Of a stretch of 64,000 nt of DNA, positions 11,303-24,008 are shown piece by piece. The stretch comes from Phoma sp. XZ068 (lineage: Eukaryota; Ascomycota; Dothideomycetes; Pleosporales; Didymellaceae), in the NCBI GenBank assembly GCA_004835665.1, contig RBKR01000001.1, forward strand, positions 62,001 to 126,000, in the 5' to 3' direction. The translations under genes and the position numbers were made by a program. The notes under the pieces were generated by a model that saw nothing but the letters and a program-made list of their open reading frames with translations, had not been told where the DNA came from and searched no databases. Each line of letters opens with the position of its first letter. Positions within the stretch are counted from its first letter, which is position 1.

Positions 11303-13002
11303 ATGGCAACACAAGCAATTTGGGAGACGCTTCAACGCTACTATAATAAAGCCGACGCTACTTATGTCTTCATCCCCACTGCCCTAGCTTTCGTCACACT
11401 CGTTGCATTTCTTCTCCTTTACCGTTTATTTTTGCATCCCCTGGCCCACATACCTGGTCCGTTCTTTGCAAAGATTACTGGTCTCTGGCGAACTGCAGCT
11501 TATATCCGTGGCAAATGGCATGAGGAGATACTCCAACTCCACGAGAAGTACGGACGCGTTGTACGGATTGCTCCTAACGAGGTCTCGGTTGTGGACGAAC
11601 ACGCGATGAGGAATCTTTTCGGCCATGGACACAACGCAAAGAAAACTTCATGGTATTCAATCTGGGACCCTCCTCAAACAGCGCCCCAATTATTCTCAGA
11701 GCTTGACAAGAAGGCGCATAGCTTCCTGCGAAAGCGCGTCTCAAGCGCTTACTCGATGTCCTCGATCCTGAAGTATGAGCAATACATCCAGTCTTGTCTT
11801 GACCTTCTACTGGAAAAATTGCAGTCTCACGCGAAACGCGGCCCTGTGGACATGTCGACTTGGACCAATGCCTTCGCCTTCGACGTAGTCGGCGAGTTGG
11901 GATACGGATCTGATCTGGGCATGCTGAAGACAGAAACTGATGTCAATGACCTCAGAAAACAGATTTTTGGCATCTTCAAAGTTTTGTCATGCATGGGACA
12001 TTTTCCGGGTCAAATGTGGATATTGAACAACGCTTTTTCGACTACGATGGCCAAGCTCTGGGGATCGCGGCCACCAATGGCAACCTTCCGGGAATGGACA
12101 TTCAAACAGGTACAAGATCGATTGGACCATATCGATGAAGTGAAACGTGAGGATATGCTTCAGCATTTTTGCCGGATGAAAGATGCGAATAGTAATCCTG
12201 TACGCATAGAAGAGGTGGCCATTGAGGCGATGAACCTCATGTAAGTACTAGCACCTCCCATCTCCTTGCAGAAGTCACTACTCACAGTCCATGTAGAGGA
12301 GCAGGGGCGGATACGACATCCATCGGCATGCGAACATGTCTGTTCTATGTAGCTTCAAACCCTGAATGTTACCGACGGTTGCAACAAGAAGTCGACAACG
12401 TTTACACGAACAACAATCTCGAAGGCCCCTTGACATATCTCCAATCGCAGAAGATGCCATACCTACAAGCTGTGATCAAAGAAGCTACCAGGCTGTTACC
12501 CTCTATCGTGTTCCAGCTTCTGCGGCATACTCCCCCCAACTTTAACGTCCGAGGTATTCACATTCCAGAAGGCACAACCGTCGGCATCAGTCCGATAGCA
12601 CAAAACAGGGATGAGGATATCTGGGGACTGGATGCGAATGAGTTCCGCCCAGATCGATGGCTAGAAGACGAAGAGAGAGCCAGGTCCCTGGAAAGCGCCT
12701 TGATGACGTTTGGGGGAAACGGGCCCAGGATGTGCGTTGGCCGCAACATTGCGATGGTGAGCAGCGCCTAATCTCTAAATCTCTCTTATTGGGGTCTCAC
12801 CAACTAACACGTGTCATAACAGGTTGAAATACAAAAGTTTTTGGGACAGTTTGTACACAACTTTGAGTTTGAGTTTGTAAATAAGGATCGGCCATGGCAT
12901 ATCACTACCTACTGGTTTGCTTATCAGAAGGAGCTACTAATGAAGCTTACACCTCGACTCCTATACAAGCTTACAAGGCCTAAGATAGAATATAGCCTCT
13001 AA
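11303..13002 (+). CDS. Cytochrome P450 C (pisatin-demethylase-like)
   Basis: Three exons, 11303-12240, 12297-12756 and 12823-13002, with introns of 56 and 66 nt (the second has a clear CTAAC branch site); 525 aa. The N-terminal helix FIPTALAFVTLVAFLLLYRLFLHPLAHIPGP is of the fungal type seen in pisatin demethylase-like P450s. Seen: the I-helix GAGADTT formed across the first splice, the K-helix ExxR in KEATRLLPS, RPDRW, and the heme loop FGGNGPRMCVGRN, which carries one extra residue relative to FGxGxRxCxG. The stop at 13000-13002 lies within a few tens of bases of the switch to AT-rich RIP-affected DNA, so the last exon is at risk of RIP leakage. I see no stop or damaged motif in it. It belongs to a different P450 family from A and B. 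Confidence 0.88.
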
Positions 13003-13432
13003 AGAAGTTATTTATTAGTAAGTAGCTTTTAGCTCTATATACCTTACTAGTTTTTATTATTTAAATATAATATAGTTAGAGAATATATAAATCTATATTA
13101 TAACGTTATCCTCTTTTTTTTTTACCTTCTTCTACACTCTCTAATAATATCCTTTTTTTTGCTTTCTCTTATACACTCTATATTACCCTTCTTACTCCGC
13201 TCCTCACTTCTCTCTCTACTACTGCTCTTCTTTTCTCTAAACTATGCCTATCTTTATCTATCTTTGCACTAACCACTTTCCTCTCTACTACTCTTCTTCT
13301 CTTTACACTTCTTCATCTAACTACTATTATACTCTCTGTATTTCTTCTTATTCTTACTAATATTCTCTACTTTACTACGCAACACAGATTGTTCTATGAC
13401 TATCTTCTTTATCTATATAACAGCCTCACTCT
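13003..13432. repeat. AT- then pyrimidine-rich tract
   Basis: After a short AT-rich stretch, the plus strand from about 13085 to 13400 is built very largely of C and T, with runs such as TTCTTCTACACTCTC and two T tracts. This gives a strong strand asymmetry. It lies downstream of the helicase fragment on the opposite strand. No gene is seen. Confidence 0.6.
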
Positions 13433-14235
13433 CTAGCTGTACTTCTTGCAGAGCAGTATCACCCGAATAGCAACCACCATCGCGTTGCTGAAATATTCCC
13501 CCCAAACTCGCCCATGATGCCGCCTCCCTAGCCACTCTGCATACTCCTTCCACTCCCCGCCAAACTCTCCTGCGTACCCACACTGCCGAATCATCTGCAT
13601 CCCCTTCTCCTGCCCTGCTGCCGCCCTCGCCAGCGGCACAACCACGTTCGGCCACTGACACGCCTGCTCCACGTCTTCTCCTGTCGCGCAGTACTTCTGA
13701 CTGACCCAGCACCGCCGGCAGCTGTGACTCCCCCCTCGATCCCACACGCCCCGTCGAAACGCATCCAGCTCTCTCCCCGTCAGCCCGGCGTGCGCAGTGC
13801 AATTCCTAGCCGTGTGCCTCTGCCACAACCCTGCCTCCATCTCGGCCCCGATCAGCCAGCACACCACGCACCCTTCGCGCACCTCGTCCAGCACCTCCTG
13901 CACCTGCTGCCACTCCGCGCTCGCCTCCCTCTGCTCGTCCTCCCACCCCCGAGCCCCCTCTCCGCACCGGTCACAGCCAGCCGTCTCCAAGTCGTTGCAC
14001 TCCACCCGCTTGCCGTCCAAGTAGCCGCTCATCAGCCCTCGTCGACACCCGCTGCTGACGATGAAAATATCCATCGCCTGCACGTCCAAGTCGTCGCTCT
14101 TCTGCTTCATTGTCCGCTCCACTTCGCCCTTCTCCACTAGCACCACCGAGTCTACTCTCTTGCCAGCTCGTCCGCCCCGCCCGCTCTCCTGCACGTAGTC
14201 GATCATGCTCCACGGATCCCGACGTGCACTACGTA
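13433..14235 (-). pseudogene. RecQ-type helicase C-terminal fragment (subtelomeric TLH-like)
   Basis: An open frame of 257 aa that begins inside a helicase. Just upstream the other frame reads VVHVG, then DPWSMIDYVQESGRGGRAG, which is helicase motif VI of RecQ proteins (QESGRxGR), so a one-base frame slip lies near 14220. The rest is Cys/His-rich (CDRCGEG, CVVC, CRRCW), as I recall for the C-terminal part of fungal telomere-linked helicases. The helicase ATP-binding lobes (Walker A, DEAD box) are absent: a different ORF tail begins at about 14253. This piece is GC-rich and unmutated, unlike the DNA on both sides. Probably a truncated relic rather than a working gene. Confidence 0.7.
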
Positions 14236-14252
14236 CATGACGCTAAGTAGTA

Positions 14253-16400
14253 CAAGATCCTTTTCATGTGTTCTTTCCACTGTCCTTATCTTCCTCGCTG
14301 CTGCTGCTATCGTTGCTCAAGGCTTTGTTACTGCGGACTGCTCTTCTTGCTTGTTCAGCAGCTTCTCGTGCCCCTCTGTTGCGGCCAGAGCGGCGCGCCT
14401 AGACAACCAAGGACGTGTAGCTACAGTCTCTAGCGTTGTGCCCACTCTGCTTACTGCAAGCGCTATTACACAGCCTCTGTTTTTTGTACTCCTGCTTGAG
14501 CTTAACCAGGTCTGCATGTAAGGCATTAATCTTCCTTTAAGTCAGACTAATGCTTTCTTGCCTGTGTTTATGCTTACTTCGTTGTTTACCTTCTCTAACA
14601 GATAAAGTTTGCCGGATTATATTATCTGCAGAGGACACTTCCACTTTATCAATTACCTCCAGTAATAACATCCCAGCATCATCCAGACAATAGCCAGGTG
14701 CGCTAAGAGCAGGTTTAGATAACAAGTTTCCTGCGTCGGAGTCTACGTCTACAGTAATTAGATCTTCTTCAGTAACAGCGAGGAATCAGTGCTACACACG
14801 GCTATTCTAGAAATACTGCTCTACAAGCTTAGGTTGCAGCTTAGCCGGGTACGCACAATCAAGAGCATATACACTAGCATAGGTTAATAGATTGTAACCT
14901 GTCTAGAAGGAGAGAGGTCATAGGAAGCTATTGTAGTCTTTTAGAGCGTTAGAGTCAAAAGGCTGCACAAGGCTAGGAAGATACTTTTTACTAACAGCTG
15001 CCGCCACCTGCCAATAGGTCTTAAAGGAGAGCTGTATTAGGCACTCTACTATAGACTGCTGCAGGGTCTTTAAGCAAGATGCTAAACTAAAACACGCAGA
15101 GAGACTATTATAAACAGTAAACAGATATAGGTTAGTTAGAGCAGTTGCGCTAATAAGCTTTAGTCAACAGCTAAGAAAGTTGCTAAACAGCCTAATATAG
15201 GCTAGGTAGAGGAACAAACACCTCTTAACAGCCGAGCAAGGAACCCAAACAATAAAAAACAAGTTGTTTAAGTTCTAACTAGCCTTGTTATACAAAAAGA
15301 CTAGCATAATTCAGCTTTGGCAGATGAAGACGTTGCGCTGCACAGCCGCTGTATCTACCTATCTCAAAACCCAAAGCTCTTCGCCTCTTACAGGCATGCC
15401 GCTAGGTGTATGCACACCGCTAAACAATAGTTTAACTAGACAATTACACTGCTTGAGGTACAGAACTGCTTGCTCTCAGCCTTTGCCCTTTAAAGCGAAC
15501 TGACCACCATCTTTAGAGAAGGCCCGTCGACTAAGGTTCCTAAAGCTAGATTGTAGCTAGTTTGCAGGATCTTGGAGGAACGAATATCCTAGTTAATACT
15601 TAGCAAGATCGTCTCGAATAGCACTAAGCTCGACTTTCGGCCACCAGTCAAACATAAGTCTGCGCGTAACCTGTTCAGTCCTAGCGAGGAGGAAGTAGAC
15701 TGTCTGCCGAAACTCGTGCATAGTGATGCGAGAGCCTGCAATATCCAAAGTCTAACCATCTAACAACCAGGACATGTTAGTGCGTAGTCCTTCGCGTTTC
15801 ACAATCGCCCTGCCGTGCTGCAAACGCTCAATCAAATAGCCCATTAGGGATAGGCTACCTCGTTGCAAGTACCTTGGTCAAACATCAGCACAGAGTCGTC
15901 TGCCTTGGTCGGCGTAAGATGCCCATACTAGCTCAGAAATGTCAAGAGTAGTATATGCTCGCAGCGGTAGGGCATACTCAAGAATAACGAGCCTACCAAT
16001 CCACATAAGCGCAGCTAGATATAGGGTGTAGTTATATGCTGTTCAATACGCCAGCTCGCAAGGATAGATGCCCAGCACTCTAGAGAAGTAGACAATAGCT
16101 TTGCCCTCTAACAGGCTAATAGTTAACAGATTTGTCCAAAACATTACAAGTAGTTAAAAGAAAGTCTCTAGTATTAAGCTATCTAGATCTTTAACAGCAA
16201 GACCTGCCTAGATAGATTCTATTGTTTGCACCTGCATCTCTAACAGCATAAGGCTGTATACTTCGCCTAGGCTCTAATTAAGGGCTTTACAGACCTGCCA
16301 GGCCTAAAATACATAGTATAAAAACTAGTTAAAGTAAGATTAGTACCTAGCTTGTATAGCCTGCCACTGCAGTAGTTTAAAGAGATATATATAGAAGTAT
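14253..16400 (-). pseudogene. Decayed TLH-N-terminal-like ORF with zinc-knuckle tail
   Basis: One minus-strand frame can be followed from about 16,290 to 14,253 through many TAG/TAA codons that sit where Gln or Trp is expected, with short frame slips. Segments include GRLVILEYALPLRAY, SGMPVRGEELWVLR, FLYLAYIRLF and TGYNLLTYASVYALD. It continues through a charged stretch into C-x3-C-x4-GHNARDC, like a zinc knuckle, and ends in a Ser/Glu/Asp-rich tail. The SGMPxRGEE and TGH-like blocks resemble the N-terminal region of fungal subtelomeric helicase-type proteins, which in turn recalls tyrosine recombinases. That comparison is from memory. Mutation load increases away from 14,250 towards the transposon block. 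No current function is expected. Confidence 0.5.
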
Positions 16401-16719
16401 AAGCCCTAGCTCTGCAGCTAGCAGTATATAACCTATAGTATCTGTTAAAGCGTCTCCTTATACTAATCTATTATAAAAGCAACTACTCTAAGTAACTTTT
16501 AAAGTCTTATCTTAGTAGATATATAGTAGACCTATTCTATATAGTTCTAGATACTAAGGTAAACCCCTTTACTAGTAGAGGAGGGTAGCCTTATAGTTAT
16601 AATAATTAAATAGAGTAGTTTATATATAAACTAGCATAGCTAGCTGCAGCTATATAGCTAGTTAGTCTTTTTATTATACTTAAGTTTATTACTTAGAGAT
16701 ATAGACTCTTACTCCTCTT
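16401..16719. other. AT-rich RIP-affected DNA
   Basis: Very AT-rich, dense in TA dinucleotides, with no frame or repeat I can assign. Confidence 0.5.
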
Positions 16720-17204
16720 TATTATAATCTTAGAGGAAAAGGTATAGTATAACAAAGTTATAGTTATAGATTAACAGTATAGGGCTAAGAAGACTATATA
16801 ACATCCTATAATCTTATAAGGATAAACTATACTAAGAATATAAGATAGTATAAGACACTATACAGGTGTCCTATAGAAAACTATAAACTACTTATAGAAA
16901 CTATAGAGCCTCCTATAGAACTTTATAGAATATTATAAAAAATATAGGACACTCCTTAGTATATAGTAATTAGGAACACTGCCCTTATAGTATTATATTT
17001 AACCTTATTAATTAACTTTGTTATTAGAACTTAACCTAACTTTTAAGCTAGATAGATTAACTATCTATACTACTTATTATTAACCCTATAGTTATTATAG
17101 TGTTTTACTAGGTATCTATACTAACCCTCTTCTATACTAGTACTTATCCTAGAGAACTAACCTTAGAAGTATTTATAAGCTTTACTTAGTTTATAACCTT
17201 AACA
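16720..17204 (+). repeat. Solo LTR of the E4-type chromovirus
   Basis: A 485-bp copy of the LTR at 63141-63624, starting TATTATAATCTTAGAGG (original TG mutated to TA) and ending CCTTAACA. It is flanked on both sides by CTCTT (16715-16719 and 17205-17209), a perfect 5-bp target duplication. It is therefore a solo LTR left by recombination between the two LTRs of one insertion. Confidence 0.85.
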
Positions 17205-18889
17205 CTCTTATAGGAGCCTAGCTTTTTTTTTAGCCTTTATTTATAGAAGAGTAATAGTAGTAAAATTATTAATAATAGACTAGTTATAACTAAGTATAAT
17301 ATCTATTCTATACTATATAATAGGTATAGTTATATCTATATACTATTTTATTTTTATAATCTTTTAAATAGATATCTACCTTTAGAGGAAGTATAAAAGA
17401 TTATTATAAGTTATATACTCTTTATTATAAAGTATTTTTTAGAAGTAGTATAGGAGTAAGCCCTAATTAATAGTTATATAATTATAGTATAAGTAGAAGT
17501 ATCTAGGCTCTAGTAATAGTAGGTAGTCTAATAGAGGTGTTCTAGCTAGAAAAGGTATAATATTAGTATTAGTCTAGAATATATATATATTCTTATACTT
17601 AGAAATAATAGCCTTATAAAATATATAATAAATATTATAATAATAGTAGAAATAGTAATAGAGTATCTTATATAGTATAATACTCTTATATAGGTTATAT
17701 AGTAAGTACTTAAATTATATAAAATAGAAGATAATACTTAAAATTTCTAGCTTAGCTACCTATAGGTTATTAGTAATAAGTAATATTAAAAATAAAAGCT
17801 TTACTCTAGTAAGGCTATATATTTACTTATTTTTTTACTAGATTTTTAGTATAAGTAGTATAAGAGAAAGATAAAAGTAGGCTTTTAAGAAGTAGGCTCT
17901 TAGCTAAATTAGTTATATAAATAGTTTACTAGGAACTAGTAGAAATAAACTTTCTAGATATAATAGAATAGGTAAACTAGAGAAAGTATAGCCTTCTACT
18001 TAAAGACTTATAAATATATATAAAAATAGTTAGAAGGTAGTATTACTACTATAAGTAAAGTTCTTAAGTATATCTAGTAGTTCTACTTAGAAGTTAAACT
18101 AAGCCTAAATAAAGAATAAAAAAAGTAGAAACTAAACTAAGGCCTAAAGTAGAAATAAGAATAGGCTAAACTATAGAAAAAATATAAGTTAGGTCTTAAA
18201 TATAAGTATTACTTAGAAGTAGAGTAGGATAGAAAGACTATAATAGTAATCTTATAATATATTATTCTACTAGATAGTATAGTATTCCTACTTTCTAATT
18301 TATAGAGAGTTTAATACTCTATTCTTCTTTATACTTAGTATTCTTTAAGCTAGTTAAAATATATTTATATTCTATCTATATACTCTTTCTAGCTACTTTC
18401 TATACTTTTTTACTAATAAAAATAAGATTTTATTATTAAAATAAGGCTTATAAAACTTTATACTTCTTTCTAGACTAATATCTAGTATCTAGAAAGTAAA
18501 GTTCTATACTAAGCTATATAGCTTCTTAGTAGAGAAGCCTATAGATACTATTAAGTAAAGAAAGTTAGCCTAAGAGATTTCTCTAGGTATATCTAGGTTA
18601 TTAGGTAAGTAAAATAATATTTAAAAAACCTTATAAGTATACTTATTAACCTTAAAAAATACTATAACCTTACTAGACTTACATAGAATACTAGGTTATA
18701 TTTTATTATTTAGAGCTATGCTACTATAAGTCTTTACCTTTAGTACCTTATTAATAAGGAATATATAGTTAAAAGTTCTAGTAAATTATTTTATAGATTT
18801 ATAGTAAAGTATAGTAGAAAATAGCTAATATATATACTAATTCTTATTAAGGGGTAATTTAGTCTTCTTAGGCTTAAACTACTTAGGAG
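17205..18889. other. Unassigned AT-rich RIP-affected DNA
   Basis: Extremely AT-rich. Some stretches (about 17,720-18,240) look like former coding DNA with TAG/TAA in place of Gln/Trp codons, but I could not tie them to a family. No complete LTR is seen. Confidence 0.4.
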
Positions 18890-19143
18890 TTCTTTAGATT
18901 ACTTAATTACTATATAGTAGGTAAGCTACTAGGTCTTACTATAACTTTCTAAGGCCCTATAGTTTTTATAAGTAGTTTATAGTTTTTTATAAAATATATA
19001 TATAGTATTTTATACTATCTTATATTCTTAGTATAGTTTATTTCTATAGGACTATAGGATATTATATATCCTTCTTAGCCCTATACTATTAATCTATAAC
19101 TATATCTTTATTATACTATACCTTTCCCTCTAAGATTATAATA
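18890..19143 (-). repeat. LTR fragment (E4-type), truncated
   Basis: The last part reads as the reverse complement of the E4-type LTR start (ends CTCTAAGATTATAATA at 19143). The left boundary is indistinct and the LTR head is missing. It abuts gag sequence of E1. Confidence 0.5.
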
Positions 19144-19149
19144 GTAGTC

Positions 19150-22100
19150 TAGATAGTAAGAATACTAGTAATAAATAGAAGATTCTTACTAATAGAATTA
19201 GATAACTTATAAAGAATCTAGAGTTAGAATTTAATAAAAATACTAAACTAAAGGTTATATATAAACTAGCACCTATAAGGTTATAGGTCTATAAATACTC
19301 TTCTAGCCCTAAATATATAATTATATAAATATTAAAAAAAAAGTTCTTTAAACTCTTAGAAACTTTTAGTATAACTATAATATTATACTATAAGTTCTAA
19401 GCTACCTAGACTTTTAATACTAAAGATAATATACTATAACTACCTAGATAATACCTAGAGGATAATAAGGACTAGGATAAATTAGTATACTCTACTACTA
19501 TATAATATAAGGTATAATATAATATATACTATAAAAAATATAAGTAGTATAAAGTTAAAAAAGCTAATAATAAAGCCTATACTAAGTTATATTAAGACCT
19601 AATTATCCTCTCTATTAAAGTAGATAATAATAAAGAAAATTAGTAAAATAAGTTATATAAAAAATACTAGTAATATTATTAATTAGAAGTATATTAGAAC
19701 TAGAATTATAATTATCTAGAACTTAATTATATCCTAGACTCTAGAAACCTATACTATAAAGTACTATTATAGATAGTATACTATTATAATAGATACTAGA
19801 TATATTACTTAGAAAGGCTTAATTTAGGATAGTTTCTAAAGAGATATCTATATAAACTATAATAGAAAGATTATAAGGAGGACTACTATATACTATACCT
19901 AATAGATAAATATAATAATAAATACTTTTCTAGCTAGAATAAGTCTAAGTATAGATAATAAGGACTAGTAGTAAATAAGTAATACTTTAATTAGTATTAG
20001 TAGACCTACCTTAATCTCTACTATTAAACCTATAAAGAAAAGAAATAAAGTAATAGCTTTAGATAAGTAAATCTTTTTTTAGGGTAGTGCTAGTAGGTAC
20101 TAGAAATTAATCTATCAATAGTATTAAAAGTAATTACTAACTAATTAAGTTACCTATTAGAATAAATAGATAATAGATATATATACTCTTAGACTCTAGA
20201 GTATAATCTAATTATATCTCTTTATAAGTAGTATAGCTAGCTAGACTATACTTTACTTAGAAGGTAATACCTTATCTACTTAAAGTAGCTAATAAAGAAC
20301 TAATACTAAAAGAATCTAAGATTATATATAAAGTAACTATAGTACCTTTCTAGATTTATAGATACTATAAAGAAATAACTCTAGATACTTTTAGAATAGC
20401 TACTTATAATATTATATTAAGACTTCTATAGTTAAGAAAGTATAATCTAGATATTAATTAAAAGAATTAATAGCTTTTACTAAGCTAATATAGATATAGT
20501 AATACTATATTATAGCCTATATAGTTTATAAGATAACTAGTAAATAAGAATAAGATTAATAATATTTCTTTAATATATAAGATATACTAAGATAGAGTAG
20601 TTAACTATATAGATATAGAACACTCTACTAATTATAAAGTAATAGTTAAAAAAAAAAATAGTATACCTCCTAATATTCTAGATAAATATAAGAGTTATAG
20701 AGAACTTTTTTATAATAAGAAGATAATAAAGGTATTACTATAGTATAAACTCTAGAATTATAAGATTAAGCTCTAGAAAGGAAAGAAACTACCTTTTAGG
20801 CCTATATATAGAATATCTAAGAAAGAACTTAGTATACTTAAGAAATATATTAATAAGAACTTTAAGAAGAGATTTATATAAGAATTAGAATTACTAGTAG
20901 GATTTCTAGTTCTCTTTAGACTAAAGAAAGATAGTAAATTATATATATATATTAACTACTAGAAACTTAAAAATATTATAATTAAGAATTAGTACCTATT
21001 ACTAAATATTAAAGAACTATAAAATTAGTTATCTAGAGTATAATACTTTACTATACTTAATTTATATAAAGTATATAACCTTATATATAAAAAGAAAGGT
21101 AAAGAATAGAAGACTATATTTAGAATATACTATAGTTATTTAAAGTATCTAGTAATACTATTTAGGCTTACTAATATACTAGCTATATATTAGGCCTTTA
21201 TTAATAATATATTAAGAGTATATTTAGATATTATAGTAGTAGTATACCTTAATAATATTCTAGTATATTTAGTAATACTAAAAGAATATATTTACTATAT
21301 TAGGGAAGTATTAGAATACCTTAGAAAGGTAGATCTTTAACTTAAACCTAAGAAGTATAAATAGTATAAAGAAGAAGTAGAATTTCTTAGCTATATTATA
21401 AGAAGATATAAAGTTAAGATAAGTAAAATAAAGATTTAAGTTATAAAGGATTAGCTAACTCCTACCTCTCTTAAGAGAATTTAGAAATTTTTAAAATTTA
21501 TTAACTTTAACTAATACTTTATTAAGAATTATTTACTTAAGGCCTTACTACTTATAAAACTTATATAGAAGAATATACTATTTAAGTAGAAATAAGTATA
21601 AAAAGATACTTTTAAGTTACTTAAATAGTTCTATATTATACTACCTATAATAATTATATTTAAGAGTAGAAAGCTACTTTAAATTAAAATAAATAATTTA
21701 GATTTAGTATTAGAAGCTTATACTATATAAAAATAAGATAAATAATAGTACCTAATTATCTACTACTCTAGAAAGTTCTTAGAACTAGTAGAATAATATA
21801 ATATATATAATAAAGAATTACTAGCTATTATATTAGCTCTAGGATATTAGAGGATTTATATAGAAAGCTACTTAGAACTTACTATTTATACTAACTATAA
21901 GAACCTAGTATACTTTACTACTACTAAGATACTTAACTAATAATAAGTATACTAGTCTAAGCTATTAGACTAGTATAAGTTTAAAATACTATATACTCTA
22001 AAAAAAGATAATAGTAGAGCTAATATACTTAGTAGATATTATAATCTAGCTAGAGAAAAAATAATAAACTAGTTTACTATACTTAGAGTTAATATAAATA

Positions 22101-23440
22101 GGTTATTAGGACTATCTTAGTAGCTTAATAATATAATATAAGTTTAATAGGAATAGTATATACTTATAAAGGTACTAAAGAAATTAGAAAATAAAATTAT
22201 AAAGTATTATTATAATAACCTACTTTATAAACACTTTATAATATAAATAATAGAACTTATTAGATAATACTATAGGTTTAGGTATATAAAAAACAAGGTT
22301 ACTAAGTTTATTAAGAACTATATTAATTGCTAATAGAATAAATATAGTATATATATAAAATATAGAGAAATATAAGTAATAGAGCTACTAATAGCACTAT
22401 AGATAAATATTATAATAGATTTTATTATATAACTACTAATCTCTAAAGACCCTATTATAGAATATACCTATAACTTAATCTTTATTATAGTAGATAGGTT
22501 TACTAAAGTAGTAGAAATAATACTATTTTAATATAGTTATACTATAGAGTAGCTTATATAAGTATTTCTAAATAGGATTATCTATTACTATAGTATACTA
22601 GAATTAATTATTAGTAATAGAGATAACCTCTTTATATTAAATTATTAGACTATATATATAGTAGATATTAGTACTAAGAAAAAGCTATTAACTATATATT
22701 ATTTATAAATAGACAGATAAATAGAAAGAATAAATTAGACTATAGAAATATACCTAAGGATATATAGTAACTAAAAATAAGATAACTAGGTCTTACTATT
22801 ACCTAAAGTATAGATTATATATAATAATAAATTATTAAAAGTAATAGGTATAATACTATTTTTTATAAATTATAAAAGATACTTAAATCTCTTTATAAGA
22901 TCTCTTAATAGTAATATCTAAATAGATTTAGTAATAACCTTAGTATAAAGACTAAAGGAAGTATACTAGAAATTACTTAAAAATATTAATAAAGCTTAAT
23001 AATAAGTAATCTCTTATATTAATTAGAAAAGAAAAATAGCACCTTAGCTAAAAGAGGGGGATAAAGTCTATCTCCTTATAAAAAACTTATAAATATAAAG
23101 ACTAATAAAAAAACTAGATTATATTAAAGTTAGACTATTTTTTATTTCTAGGTAAATTAGCTCTATAAACTATTAACTTAAACTACTATAAAATACTAGA
23201 ATATACTTTATATTCTATATATTACTATTAGAACTAGTAGACCTTAATATCTCTATCTAAAAGAACTTCTACTACTAGGTTAAGAAATAAACTAAGTAGG
23301 AAGTTAAAAAAATAATATAATATTAAAAGAAAGGATATAAAGATAAGTACCTAGTTAAATAGTTAAAATACCTTAACTTAGAAAATTTATAGGAGCTATT
23401 AATAAACCTTATAAACTACTACTAATTAGTATATTTATAC
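19150..23440 (+). pseudogene. E1 gag-pol remnant
   Basis: A decayed Gag-Pol frame in plus orientation. The order is protease, reverse transcriptase, RNase H, integrase, chromodomain, as in Ty3/Gypsy chromoviruses. Reverse-transcriptase blocks include the VYLNNILVYL equivalent of the YxDD box near 21,240. The integrase contains the DRFTKVVEI and DRQIERIN blocks. It is destroyed by premature stops throughout. Confidence 0.75.
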
Positions 23441-23990
23441 TATAGTTTAGTACTAACTTTTTAATAAGACCTATAGTGCCTTAGGTAATAGGTATAGTAC
23501 TAATACCTATAAATACTACTAAATAATTAACTTTTTTAGCTATATTAAGGTTACCTACCTTAGTTATCTTATTTACTATATATAGTATCTTTTACTATAT
23601 ATAATTATTAGCTTATTTTAGAGTCTTCTTATTTCTTATTAACTATATAATTATAGTTACTAGGAGACTTTTATCTTATTCTACTTTCCTTTTATACTCT
23701 TTATAAGTTTTATCTAATAATACCTAAGATATATTTATATATAGCTTACTAGCCTTAGTATACTTAGTATACTTTAGATAAGTTAAACTACTTAGTATAA
23801 TATAGTACTTATAGCCTTTAAAGAAATAATAATTATAAAGAACTTTAGAAGGTATATTAGCTTAATAGATTTTAGAAGTAAGGTATAAGTTATAAGTATA
23901 TAAAGATATCTTAACTTATAAGTTACTAGATATAGAAACTATATATTATTTATAATACTAAAATATAGTTATATAGTTTAAAGACAAACC
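23409..23990 (-). pseudogene. E1 antisense ORF (Cys-rich, coiled-coil-like), decayed
   Basis: Read on the minus strand between the chromodomain and the 3' LTR. A stretch with VLYNYYFFKGYKYY has Tyr spaced as Cys would be in C-x2-C pairs (TGT to TAT changes). It is followed by a Lys/Glu-rich segment with heptad-like spacing. It ends Ser-Ser-Leu-TAA at 23409-23411, overlapping the end of pol on the other strand. Equivalent ORFs sit in E2, E3, E4 and E6. The function is unknown. Confidence 0.5.
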
Positions 23991-24008
23991 TAGAAGAAAA
24001 GGGGATAG

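Noticed and set aside
13724..14140. Pro/Leu-rich 138-aa plus-strand frame
   Set aside because: Shadow of the GC-rich helicase fragment on the minus strand; low-complexity composition is explained by that.
14237..14521. 94-aa plus-strand frame with a signal-peptide-like hydrophobic start
   Set aside because: The opposite strand of the same bases gives the zinc-knuckle and acidic tail that continue a long coherent frame, so this is a shadow.
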